Assembly (NCBI RefSeq): GCF_000330505.1
Contig: NW_004440286.1
Span: forward strand, 159,867-223,866
Direction of reading: 5' to 3'
Source of the DNA: Entamoeba invadens IP1
Lineage: Eukaryota; Evosea; Mastigamoebida; Endamoebidae
Length of the DNA: 64,000 nt
In this document: one piece after another, positions 53,462 to 63,359 of the stretch
Position numbering within the stretch: the first letter of the stretch is position 1
How the letters are laid out: every line of letters starts with the position of its first letter
Notes under the pieces: model-generated
What the model was told of the DNA's origin: nothing
Database searches by the model: none
Seen by the model: only the letters and a program-made list of their open reading frames with translations
Program-made: the position numbers and the translations under genes

Positions 53462-54083
53462 CTGGGTTTAAAGTTCAAAACTTGACCTCCCTAATTATTT
53501 TTAACTCCTTTTTACTATTTAATTTGATTGATATGTTATTAGAAATACTATTCAAAGAAAGAACTGGTGTTTGTCTTCTTTGAAATAAAATATCAAAATT
53601 TAGGGTTTTTTATAACTAAAAAATACAAATGAAAGATTACATTTGTTAACATCATACATATTTATTATAGTATTATAATTTATTATAGTTAATATCATTT
53701 TATTGGTTTAAAATACTAGTATTAATTATTAAAATAAATAATAGTTCAGTTTATAATTATTTATTTACAAAAAAAATAATTGGATAAAACTAGTAGTAAT
53801 TACAGTTTAATTAAAAATAATAATTATTTGACTGTTATTAATTAATATTATTTTATTTATTATATTCAATAATATTAGTAAATATGTTATTTGTACAATT
53901 CAATTGTTGATGGAAAATGTTATAATAAAGTAAACAAATATTAATTAAATAATTTATAACTAATGGTACATTTTCTGAATGTATTATTATTGTAATTTGA
54001 TTATTAAATTAAATAGTAATCTGAAAAGTATTAATAACTTAACTAATAAAATAAAAGAGTTCTGAACAAAACTCCAAAATTGA
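53462..54083. other. AT-rich divergent promoter region
   Basis: 622 bases between PWP2 and the ARM-DH-PH gene. I see no gene in it. Confidence 0.6.
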
Positions 54084-56613
54084 ATGGATACGACTTTACC
54101 GAGTATAAAGCAATACTTTATCACACCACTAACTCCAAAAGAAGAAGGGGTCATGAATAAAGTTAATGAATTACTTCATGGAAGCTCAACGGATATAGCG
54201 CGGGCATATACATTTCTTCACGACGGCATTGCACGCCCTGCTTTTGTCCAACTACTTTTGAAAGTAAACCCACTGCTTTACACCTTCACGTTGCAATCAA
54301 AACCGATTGGAGACTGTACTTCTATTATTAACTCATTGCTCAGCTTTTTATATCAAATGATACAAACCGCTGGAGACGATTATATCAAATTACTGTTACT
54401 CCCTGCGACTAAAATCTCTATTTCTTTTGGGTTCTTGTTATCAGACCACACTCTTGTGAACACCCAATTGTTGGGACTGCAAGTACTTTCTCTCATTCCT
54501 ATCAACCACGACTTCATTGAGTTGATCCCTCCACTCAGCTTTTTGGCTATCGGACAACACGCGGAATTGGCTCTCCGCATTCTGAAGAAGGTCGTCACGA
54601 CCAAAGAAGCTGTCACTTATTTTGTCGAAACTAAGTGCGTTGGACATCTGTGCATTGCACTCCACACACAAAGTACACACGACAAAGAGGCTTCGCTTGA
54701 AATCATTGTCTCGCTCTTTAGAGACTGCGACGACAGTTTAAGAGAGAAGATTGCTACTGAAATTAATGAAGAGTCTATTCTTGAACACGGATTCTTTGTC
54801 TTCACGCAAGGCACTCTAAAGATGAAGGTCTTTATGTTAAATATCATTGCTCATATGTCATATGTCAGCCCATGCCAGATGGCTATATTTGAGAGCGGGA
54901 TAATGCCCCTTGTTGTGAAGATGTTAGGAGAGAGTGAGAATCGTGTAGTGATGAGTGCTTTAGTAGTCATCCAGTACATCACTGAAAGTCAAGTGAATTG
55001 CGACGAGTTTGAGGGAATTGGCGTGGTGCCCCTCCTCACGAATATTCTCAAGAAATTTCCGGACTCTGTCGAACAGAAAGTCGTGATCAATGCGATGGAG
55101 GCTTTAAAGAATTTGAGTACAAATGATACTCTAATGGAGGAGATGGTCGTGTTTGATACACAAAAGGTGATTGAAGACCTTGGGAAGAAAGAAGGTCTTG
55201 TCAAGAGAGTGAAAGACAACATAGATTTGGTCACTGTCAAAATCAAATCATTTTCAACTCTTCAATTTAAAGGGGAAGAAGTCTCTTCACAGGAGCGAGC
55301 GACTGCACACGAGTTCTTAGGGAAAGTTTATAATGTGTATAAATACCGAACTTTGTATGGAGACTACGACAAAGAAAAAACAGAAGAGCGACTGAGTGCA
55401 ATTCGAGAGTTACAAAAAGTCTTTGTGGACCAATACAACGAAACGTTTGATATCAACAAACTCTCGTTTGATAATGGTTTGTTTCTTATTGGTTAATACC
55501 TAGTAATAATTACTAGTAACTGATAACTATTAATTAATAATAAATGTATTATTATTGTAACTATAATAACAAGGCACTGATTGACTAGTGAACGAATTAA
55601 ACGTCGACATTTATTTGAATGTCTCTGAGTCTTTAGACCATTGCGAAGAGACTATGGACCTTCCTTCAATGTCCACGATACTTTTGAGTAAAATATCACA
55701 AGAGGATTTGACGAGATTTTATAGTCACCGACTTGACTGTGCGATCAAGAAGAATACAGAGAACTTTGTATTCAAGGCTGAACAAAAGCATTTGAACTTG
55801 ATCGACCAATTTGTTGACGGCTTAGTTGAACCCATGAAAGAGATATGTAGTGTTTCGGACACACAGACATACTTCAATGTGATAGAAAAGGTCCAAACGA
55901 TAGTTGGGGGTATCCAAGAGAGTATTCCGGCAGACTCTTCATTTGAAGTGTTCTTGGATAAGTACATGGAGGGGATGGCATCGAACTCCCTGTACAAGAC
56001 ATATGCCATTTTCATTAACGCACAAGACAGAAACACGTTTGAGTACCCACAAAAGATCGCTGAAATCATCAAAGCGTACGAAAAGGAGAATAAAAGTGTT
56101 GTAGATGTCATGGGAGAAGTGTACCATCACATCAATAAGCTCCACATGTACTTTGATGTCTTAACCGTCACCCACAGTTGGTCGAAACTGTCGAAAGCAG
56201 TTGAGGAGGGCAAAGACATTCTTAAAAAGGGCGAACAGGCCCTCCAGAACATCCTTCAAAAGATCGAGTTGAATTACTTGGGCATATGCCTCAAGAAGTT
56301 AGGAGTTGGGATCGAAGAGAATGTTGTCAAGTCACAACAAGTGCTTCTGCGATATAAAGGGATGCAATTGGTCACAATGGTACTTGTCGAAACGAAACTT
56401 GTGTTCCTTGTGATGCTCGACAAGAAGTTCCGTATGCTTGAGGCGTTCCCTGTTAAAGACCTCGAGCTGATTGGCGTGATGCAAAGTGACAAATCGAATA
56501 AAGCCATATTCGGATGTGTTGGAGAGTCGTTTGATATCGTTTTCTTTAACTCAAATGAGCTCTTTGAGTGGAAACATGTGTTTGGTGACGTTATCAAAGG
56601 TGGGCTTTGTTAA
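54084..56613 (+). CDS. Armadillo-repeat plus DH-PH-like Rho exchange factor, two exons
   Basis: Exons 54084-55476 and 55589-56613 are joined by a 112-base intron (GTTTGT to TAG) in phase 1, giving 805 residues. The N-terminal half is a helical solenoid of armadillo type: repeated helices such as AELALRILKKVVTTKEAVTYFVE, ASLEIIVSLFRDCDDSLREKI and VVMSALVVIQYITESQ. The second half has a diverged DH domain: AHEFLGKVYNVYKYRT, HLNLIDQFVDGLVEPMKEI (similar to HLTGLDILNTVFLEPMKK in the exchange factors at 1.9-5 kb) and FEVFLDKYMEG. A PH-like domain follows (YKGMQLVTMVLVETKLVFLVML to the C-terminal ELFEWKHVFGDV). Predicted role: Rho-family exchange with protein-binding ARM repeats. DH homology is by eye. 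Confidence 0.65.
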
Positions 56614-56720
56614 GTCACTCTATTCATACTATTCTAGTTATTCTTCTCAAATAGTTAAAATGAAGTTCCAATGTATAATAAATTATAGTACAATACAAGT
56701 CATTCACTCATTAATAGTAA

Positions 56721-58580
56721 TTAAATAGAAAAAGGACGTTTGAATGGTTCATTGGGTATTTCAATGAACATTTCGTCAATTAAAGTACTTCCAATTTTTT
56801 GAAGGTATTCCAACAAGAATTTTCGTTGTTGAGATTTTGTATGTAAAGTCAAGAAATTGGGTGTGTTGAGTAAATAGAGGAAGTAATATCTATATAGTGG
56901 GGGGATGTCCTCCAAATTAAAAACCGAAATGGTGTCATTATCACTTCTATTTTGTATCACAACTTTAGTTATTGTATTCCCATCAAAACGATTAAAAACT
57001 TCGATCACTTTCTCAAAACTGACTGCTTGACTCTGTCTAAGCATTTTCCACTCATAAACAGAAGATTCAAAAGAGTGAATATTTTGTGTGTGAAAATTTT
57101 TTAAAAAGTGAAAAATTTTAGTTGGCTGAAAAATGGTCTTTTGAACAAACATTTCATTCACAACATTTTTTGAAATCGCACCAACAGGCGCCCCTAAAAC
57201 TGCCTCATCTGGGATATACAATACCTCAAAATATCTTCTTAATTTTTCGTCGATCTTTTCTATCACTTTTTTGACACTTGCACTGAAATAGTCGGGCACC
57301 ACATACAACTTGGGGGTCCCATAAAAACACACCAAACTACTTGTGAAATTGGTATAAATCCACTCGACAAGATCTTCTTCGTCTAAATGATCCTTTTCCT
57401 TTACAAAACAATTCAACTCTCTCAGTGCGTTAAGTTCTTGTATGGACTTTGAAGCGACTACCGGTTGTATTACCGCCCCATCTCCTCTCACTCCACCAAG
57501 AAGTCGATAGTAGCACCCACTTCGTGTTAACTTCAAAAGTTGTCCTTTCTCTCCCCATGCCTGTGGGACAACAACTTCAGTCGTTTCAAAGTCCTTCAAG
57601 AAGAGGTCTAAAAAATCGATATACACAAAATCACCATCGGAGTATTCAGAATGACTTTTGACAGCGCGGAAGACATCAAAGACCTGTTCGGGTCGCACTG
57701 CATATGAAAACTCCAACTTCGTAGTTATTGTTTTGAAGCCATTCTTTGTCATCTCCTTCTCAAATAAATCGTGTTTGTCCTGTTCACTTTGAAAAGCGCC
57801 ATTTTGCGCAAAATACTTGTCACGTAAGACATTGAGAGCGACACCTTTTCCTTCGTTGAGTTCTGACTGCGCCCAAGTAAATACAAAATTATTCTCCGCT
57901 TTTAAAGGGGTGTCCATTAAGTCCGGAATGGCATCAAATTGTTCTTCTTCATTGCGATGTATCAATTTGACTTTCGGAAGGTTGTTCATCTCACTCATCA
58001 AGTCGTCTATCAGGCTTTTTTCTTTCTGATGTTCTTTCACTTTCTCTTGTAATAATAGTGTTGTTTGACTCTTTTGAATTGTTCCAAAAACAGGGGTTTT
58101 GACAATTTGTGGAATTTTGGAAATTAATGGTGGTGGTGCAATTTGAGGGTTAAAATTTGTTTTTTTCATTTCGTCGAATTTGGGTTGTGTTTTGAAAGGG
58201 GTGAGAATTTCAGAGTTTTTGAACGTTTCTTTTTCACATCCAACCGACTTAAATATTTCATTTTCAAAGTTTTCAGGTTTATTGAATATTTTGTCAAGTG
58301 TATTTTCCTTTGAATTTTTGGCCACTGTATTGGTAAGTTGGTTTTTTACTTGTTTTAGTTGTTCATTAGAATTTGTTTGTTTATTCAGATCTCTTGTGGT
58401 GTGGTGTGATTGATCCTCAAGAACAAATATTTGTTGAGAAGAGAAGTTGAAATCGGAATGATTTTCTGAGGCGTCGTCGTTCTCATCGTCTATAACAATT
58501 ATATTATCAATGTTTGTGTTGTCACGATTGGGCTCAATCTCTTTAAAATCAGATATCAATGGCTCTTCACTGTTTGTCAT
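56721..58580 (-). CDS. Large hypothetical with a SUMO-interaction-like motif
   Basis: 619 residues in one exon, minus strand. No family recognised. The N-terminal 200 residues are Asn/Lys/Glu-rich and disordered; near residue 25-35 is IDNIIVIDDENDD, a hydrophobic core followed by acidic residues, the classic form of a SUMO-interaction motif. The C-terminal 400 residues look globular: YSDGDFVYIDFLDLFLKDFE, LTRSGCYYRLLGGVRGDG, LVEWIYTNFTSSLVCFYGTPKLYVVPDYF, and ends FIEIPNEPFKRPFSI. A mixture of beta and alpha segments. The gene is divergent from the transposon insertion next to it. Functional call would be guesswork. Confidence 0.6.
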   Translation of the reverse strand: MTNSEEPLISDFKEIEPNRDNTNIDNIIVIDDENDDASENHSDFNFSSQQIFVLEDQSHHTTRDLNKQTNSNEQLKQVKNQLTNTVAKNSKENTLDKIFNKPENFENEIFKSVGCEKETFKNSEILTPFKTQPKFDEMKKTNFNPQIAPPPLISKIPQIVKTPVFGTIQKSQTTLLLQEKVKEHQKEKSLIDDLMSEMNNLPKVKLIHRNEEEQFDAIPDLMDTPLKAENNFVFTWAQSELNEGKGVALNVLRDKYFAQNGAFQSEQDKHDLFEKEMTKNGFKTITTKLEFSYAVRPEQVFDVFRAVKSHSEYSDGDFVYIDFLDLFLKDFETTEVVVPQAWGEKGQLLKLTRSGCYYRLLGGVRGDGAVIQPVVASKSIQELNALRELNCFVKEKDHLDEEDLVEWIYTNFTSSLVCFYGTPKLYVVPDYFSASVKKVIEKIDEKLRRYFEVLYIPDEAVLGAPVGAISKNVVNEMFVQKTIFQPTKIFHFLKNFHTQNIHSFESSVYEWKMLRQSQAVSFEKVIEVFNRFDGNTITKVVIQNRSDNDTISVFNLEDIPPLYRYYFLYLLNTPNFLTLHTKSQQRKFLLEYLQKIGSTLIDEMFIEIPNEPFKRPFSI

Positions 58581-58948
58581 TAATGAAAAACACTATTATT
58601 CAGTTCAATTGGTGAAGTACTTTTTATCAACATCATTTGCTTTTTTGAATAATGGTTCATTCCGTTATTTTTTTATTATTTCTTAAACTATTAACAATTG
58701 TTATTTGTTATTAAATATTATTATAATAATAATATTAATTATAATTTATTCTATTATTATATATATACAATATAAATAAATTATTCTATTTATTATATTG
58801 TATAATAATATAAAATATTAATAATTTAATTATACATGAGTTTATTATTATAAATAATAAAAAAATATTATAAAATTGTTAATAGTTAATATTAAATATA
58901 AAATAATTATAATCAATTAAAAAAAATCATTTTTTTTAATTTATCTTA
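58581..58948. other. AT-rich spacer next to the transposon
   Basis: 368 bases of nearly pure A/T, the 5' flank of the 56721-58580 gene and the left flank of the transposon. TA at 58947-58948 is the left copy of the target-site duplication. Confidence 0.6.
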
Positions 58949-59337
58949 CAGTGAAAATACGTTTCAAAATGATGGGAAAATAGTTTAAAAATGACAGATT
59001 TTATTTTAAAAGGACAAGATTTTTAATAAAAAGGATGAAAATCATAAAAAGTGATGGAGATTTGTTTTAAAAAGGACAGGTATTTTTATTGAAAAGGACA
59101 GGATTTTTGATAAAAAGGACGAATTTCGAAAGAAATGATGATTTTCATGAAAAAGGATAGGAATTTATTATAAAAAGGATGGGATTTTTGTTAAAAGGAT
59201 GGATTTCAAGAAAATGTGACAGCCATTTTTTTGAAAAAGGATAACATTTTTAACAAAAAGGATCGATTTTTTAATAAAATATAATTTATTTCCGACATTT
59301 TCCCGATTTTACACATAAAACACAAACAATTTAGAAT
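58949..59337 (+). repeat. Left terminal inverted repeat with internal subrepeats
   Basis: Starts CAGTGAAAATACG. It contains about ten AAAAGGA-based subunits (AAAAGGACAGGATTTTT and AAAAAGGATGGGATTTTT variants) spaced by about 20-30 bases. It matches the right TIR in reverse complement. Confidence 0.9.
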
Positions 59338-60673
59338 TACAAGTCTTTTCTTTCATATGCTTTTGCCCAAATTTCATTGCGACATCTCTCCATAGACACT
59401 ATTACTTCAGCCGGTTGAATTGAAATAAATCCATCTTTGATTTTTTCAAGAAGATCGCCAAGGCCAGTCCAAATACGTATGTCATTTTCTACACGCCTTT
59501 TCCAAAACCCAAATACAGTTTCGATTGGGTTGAGTTCAGGACTATAAGCTGCATTATAAACAATTGAATGATGAGTGTTAGTAACAAGTTCCCTCAAATG
59601 GTTGTGTATAGTTCAATTGTCACACCAAAACACTGCTGAAATGTTGTTGTCGTCACAATGTTTCATCAATTCCATAAAATATCTATTGAAGACCTCTTCA
59701 TCACTTTTTCCTGCAACCAAAAAAGTTGTTCCCATTCCTGTGTAGTCTATTGAACACAAAGCAGATAGTCTTTGTCCGTTTTTTGCCTTTGTCACGAAGA
59801 GTTTTTCACCGATTGGACTCCATCCGTAAACCGCAGTGCAAGCAATACGCCAAGAGGATTCATCAATGCAAACCCAGGTTTTTCCCGAGTGCATCTGACC
59901 AACCAATTCTTCGATCGCGACGATTCTTTTCTCTTTGTTTTCGTTAGTGTTTGCAACTGCGCCTCGTGGAGTTTCCCTTTTGAAACTTAAAACGGGCAGA
60001 GTTCTGCCCTCATCTATACCAGTTTTCCTTTCATGAAGTTTCTAATCGCGCTTATTGAAGGAATCATTTTGTCGATTGTATCCAATGCTTCTTGTGATAT
60101 TTGAGTTGGAGAATTGTTGTTATACCCCAATTCAAATTGTTCTTGTGTAATTTCTGTGACTTCTTCGACTGTTGTTACATTGGCATTTACCAACACTTTT
60201 TGGATGTTTGATCGGATACATTTGACTGAAGATGTTGAATCTTTTTCAATTAATTTCTTTACCAAATGCTGAAAAGGAATTACTCTGCTTTTTTTCTTGT
60301 AGTGGTCTTTTGGTAAAATTGAATTACCATTTCTTAATTTGACTAACATATTTTTGACGGCCTTGATTTTAATACCAAGTTCTCCACTATAAAACACATC
60401 GTCTTTAGTGTCCCCATAAACTCTAAAAAGTTTAATCATATCAAACTTGTTTTGTATTGTTACTTTGTGATAAGGTCTTTTGGTTTGGTTTATTGATTCT
60501 GACCGAGTTTTGGGTCTTCCCCTTTTTCTTTTAGTAGCTTGGGGAAGAATGAAAGGTGTTTTAGATTCAACCTGGCGCTGTTGTTCATTCCATTGGATAA
60601 GTGGTGGATTATCTATAAAATCGTTCTTTGCTATTGGGTCTCTAGCGTCGATGAATGTTAAAAACTGAGACAT
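59337..60673 (-). pseudogene. Tc1/mariner transposase, broken by a frameshift and a stop
   Basis: Reads in three pieces on the minus strand. The first (60673-60014) has a basic, AT-hook-like stretch (KRKRGRPKTRSES) and a helix-turn-helix-like region. The frame shifts near 60023-60030 (an A run in the coding strand) and continues in another frame through VCIDESSWRIACTAVYGWSPIGEK, with the first catalytic Asp. An in-frame TGA at 59613-59615 follows WCDN (second Asp). The last part has AAYSPELNPIETVFGFWKR with the catalytic Glu, giving a DDE arrangement of about 32 residues between second Asp and Glu. With two lesions the copy is unlikely to be active, though its TIRs are intact and could be moved by a functional relative. 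Confidence 0.9.
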
Positions 60674-60774
60674 TTAAATCAATTATTAAGATTGAGATCA
60701 AAATAATGTAAATCCTTTTTTATTTTAATTTGATTATTGATTTATACACCTATTTTTGAAACAAGTTTATGATA

Positions 60775-61163
60775 TTCTAAATTGTTTGTGTTTTTATGTG
60801 TAAAATCGGGAAAATGTCGGAAATAAATTATATTTTATTAAAAAATCGATCCTTTTTGTTAAAAATGTTATCCTTTTTCAAAAAAATGGCTGTCACATTT
60901 TCTTGAAATCCATCCTTTTAACAAAAATCCCATCCTTTTTATAATAAATTCCTATCCTTTTTCATGAAAATCATCATTTCTTTCGAAATTCGTCCTTTTT
61001 ATCAAAAATCCTGTCCTTTTCAATAAAAATACCTGTCCTTTTTAAAACAAATCTCCATCACTTTTTATGATTTTCATCCTTTTTATTAAAAATCTTGTCC
61101 TTTTAAAATAAAATCTGTCATTTTTAAACTATTTTCCCATCATTTTGAAACGTATTTTCACTG
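60775..61163 (-). repeat. Right terminal inverted repeat
   Basis: Reverse complement of the left TIR, ending CACTG at 61163. TA at 61164-61165 completes the target-site duplication. Confidence 0.9.
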
Positions 61164-61286
61164 TATCATATTGTTAATGATAAAATTTTTCAATATTTTT
61201 TTTAAATTCAATAATATTGTTATTATCTCATCATAAAACTGATATTATGATTACAATCTCGCCTAATCACAATCTTTCAATTCTGA

Positions 61287-61296
61287 GTATTTAAGG
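61287..61296 (+). promoter_or_regulatory. TATA-like element GTATTTAAGG
   Basis: Lies 30-39 bases upstream of the ATG at 61326. It matches the Entamoeba TATA-like consensus (GTATTTAAA with G/C) except for one base. Confidence 0.55.
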
Positions 61297-61325
61297 CTGG
61301 AAAAAAAAGGAAAGGACATCAGAAA

Positions 61326-61958
61326 ATGAAAATGAATGTTATCATTCAAGCACTCTTCTTGGTTGTAGTTCTTGCTGAAGACTTGATGCTTTTTGAGGAT
61401 GGAACACTTTATGAAGGCTTTGAGATTTTGAATCCAGACAACTTGACTGTTGAGTGTGAGTACACTAAACGCTCCAATTGGGTTGCAACAACTATGAATA
61501 AAGACCAGATGATCGTGTTTACAAAGGAAGGCACTGTCAGTACTAAAGTCGCTGACAAAGACAAGTATTATAAGTCAATTAGATTCATGGTGAGATACGA
61601 CAGTGATGACGTCAAGGAGATTCCAGTCAACGTAAAAATCTTTAACGAGACATTCACTACTTTATACAACGCAAACAAGCTAAACACCATCTCTGGGTAC
61701 TCTGTCAAAGTGAAGAAGAACAACAGTCAGAAAATGACAATTAAACTTGACAACTTCGATTTGAACGACAAGGTCTCGACTATCATCTTTTCTTTGCCCG
61801 AAGAGAACTCGCAGTCGATCAAACTCCTTCTTGACCAAATCAGACTTGACACAAGAGATTCGCAAAACAGCGAGTATGATGGGACCAACGAGAACGCCGC
61901 TTCATCTTTGTTGTGTGGATCGGCTCTTCTTTTTTCTGTTCTTTTAGTGATCTTCTAA
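61326..61958 (+). CDS. GPI-type secreted surface protein
   Basis: 210 residues. Residues 1-17 are a signal peptide (MKMNVIIQALFLVVVLA). The last 17 residues are hydrophobic (LLCGSALLFSVLLVIF) after a small-residue stretch (NENAASS), the pattern of a GPI-attachment signal. Three candidate N-glycosylation sites: Asn39 (NLT), NETF and NNSQ. The mature domain is strand-rich (TVECEYTKRSNWVATTMNKDQMIVF, YYKSIRFMVRYDSDD, MTIKLDNFDLNDKVSTIIF) and resembles a beta-sandwich such as a galactose-binding or expansin-like module, not recognised further. Predicted location is the cell surface. A TATA-like GTATTTAAGG sits at about -35. The gene begins only 160 bases after the transposon. Confidence 0.75.
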   Translation: MKMNVIIQALFLVVVLAEDLMLFEDGTLYEGFEILNPDNLTVECEYTKRSNWVATTMNKDQMIVFTKEGTVSTKVADKDKYYKSIRFMVRYDSDDVKEIPVNVKIFNETFTTLYNANKLNTISGYSVKVKKNNSQKMTIKLDNFDLNDKVSTIIFSLPEENSQSIKLLLDQIRLDTRDSQNSEYDGTNENAASSLLCGSALLFSVLLVIF

Positions 61959-62037
61959 TTGTTTTAACTTATCAATTGTTATACATTTTTATTCGTCGGT
62001 TGGAAAATAAAACATCTCGTTCACAAAAGCATTAAAT

Positions 62038-63359
62038 TCACAGTTGGAGTTGTACGTTCTGGTCGCACCCAAGTTTATATATTCCTTCGTAGTTTTCGAG
62101 TGTCACAAAGACCAAATCGTTCCATTTACCATCCCACTGATGGTCGAGTTCATTATCCCACTTTTTTCATCGTTCTGTACGACGTAGTACCCTTTTGCTT
62201 CGCATGTTTCGTCATCGACAATGACAAAGTGGTAGATGACACCAATATACTCACTTGTTTTTCTTCCCTCTTTTTGGACTTTTCTGACATTGTCATGAAT
62301 CCACGCTGTTGGCGCCGCAACGAACAAGTCAGTTGTATCATCCGCGTTATCAAAAGCGGCCATAAACAGCGCAAAATTTTGGTAACTGCCCCAACGAGGA
62401 AACGGAATGAGTGTTGCTCTCAAATCGATTGTGGTTCCATCGACTTTTCTCACGACATATGCAACACCCCTGTCAAGAAAAGGGTCTGCAATAAACGCGT
62501 ATTTGTTCGAATGTCCAACGCCACCACCAAGTTGGAACAGATTCCTTTTTTGTGGTGGGATGATTATAGGTGGAGGCAAAGTCACTGGGAACTCTGGTTT
62601 TGATGGTAAATCGACGACGCTCATTAAAAATACGTTTTGCGAAATATCAGCTTTGGGGTCGTCTCGAGACTTTGGAAAGCCAACTAAGATATCGTTCCCA
62701 CTAATTGCGACGTTTTTGAAATTGTCGACAGAAATCGTTGTGAGGAAATCGAAATATTTAGTGTCGAAAGTCAGATACGCTGTTTTGGTTTCATCAATAA
62801 CATATAAGATGCAAACGGCTCCTGTTAACCCTTTTCCATAGTCCACAGTCATTCCAAGTAGCACAACGAGTTTGAATTTATCAGTGATTATCAAGTCAAG
62901 TTGCCTTGCAATGTTACTGAACTTGATTTCTGAACCATCTTCTCCTTTCTCTTGGAAGTCGATATATTCAATTTTGAAAGTGATCATATTGTTCATATCA
63001 CCATTTGGTGGGAAGTATGAAAAGTGGAGTCTTTGTTTCATCTCAGTTGCATTCATTTCTTCAAATAAAATTTTGCCACCAGCTGTGGAGGCATCGTCCA
63101 ATCCGGACCACACGTGCTGCTCGTCAAAGCATTTTGAAGTGTTTTTGTACACCGTAGAAACGTAGTAATAACAGAATTTTTTGTTTTCAATTGTTTCGTA
63201 GACCACCCCACGATTCACTTTAAATAGTTTGGTTGGCTTTTGTCCTTGTGTGTCATAGTACTTTGTTTTGACAAGGCAAAGATTCATCTTGTTTTCAGTT
63301 GAAGAGGCTGCAGAGCAATGTGTTATGAGTACAATCAGCAGCAAATTAATACACCCCAT
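62038..63359 (-). CDS. Secreted FG-GAP (integrin-alpha-like) repeat protein with a likely frameshift
   Basis: Start at ATG complementary to 63357-63359, which begins a good signal peptide (MGCINLLLIVLITHCSA). The longer reading to 63419 uses a TTG. The frame ends at 62103 in a poor sequence, but shifting by one base in a run of six T (62162-62167) continues as WDNELDHQWDGKWNDLVFVTL and GIYKLGC to TGA at 62038-62040, which is clearly coding. Repeats of FG-GAP type: NVAISGNDILVGFPKS, YAFIADPFLDRGVAYVV, NFALFMAAFDNADDTTDLFVAAPTA followed by GVIYHF, and the final NDLVFVTLENYEGIYKLG. By family knowledge such repeats form a beta-propeller on extracellular adhesion proteins. The frameshift may be a sequencing error. 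No membrane segment is seen at the end. Confidence 0.7.

Larger units (their letters stand above)
58949..61163. mobile_element. Tc1/mariner-superfamily DNA transposon with long terminal inverted repeats
   Basis: A 2215-bp element bounded by TA on both sides (58947-58948 and 61164-61165), the expected target-site duplication. Its ends begin CAGTGAAAATACG, as in Tc1/mariner ends (CAGT). The left TIR (58949 to about 59337) and right TIR (about 60775 to 61163) are nearly identical over ~389 bp; the only difference I see is one extra A near the inner end. A DDE-type transposase pseudogene lies between them on the minus strand. Elements of this superfamily are known in E. invadens and E. moshkovskii but rare in E. 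histolytica. Near-identical TIRs suggest a recent insertion. Confidence 0.92.

Noticed and set aside
58949..59300. CRISPR-like spaced repeats
   Set aside because: The repeated AAAAGGA units are the internal subrepeats of a transposon end, are imperfect, and are mirrored in the other TIR.
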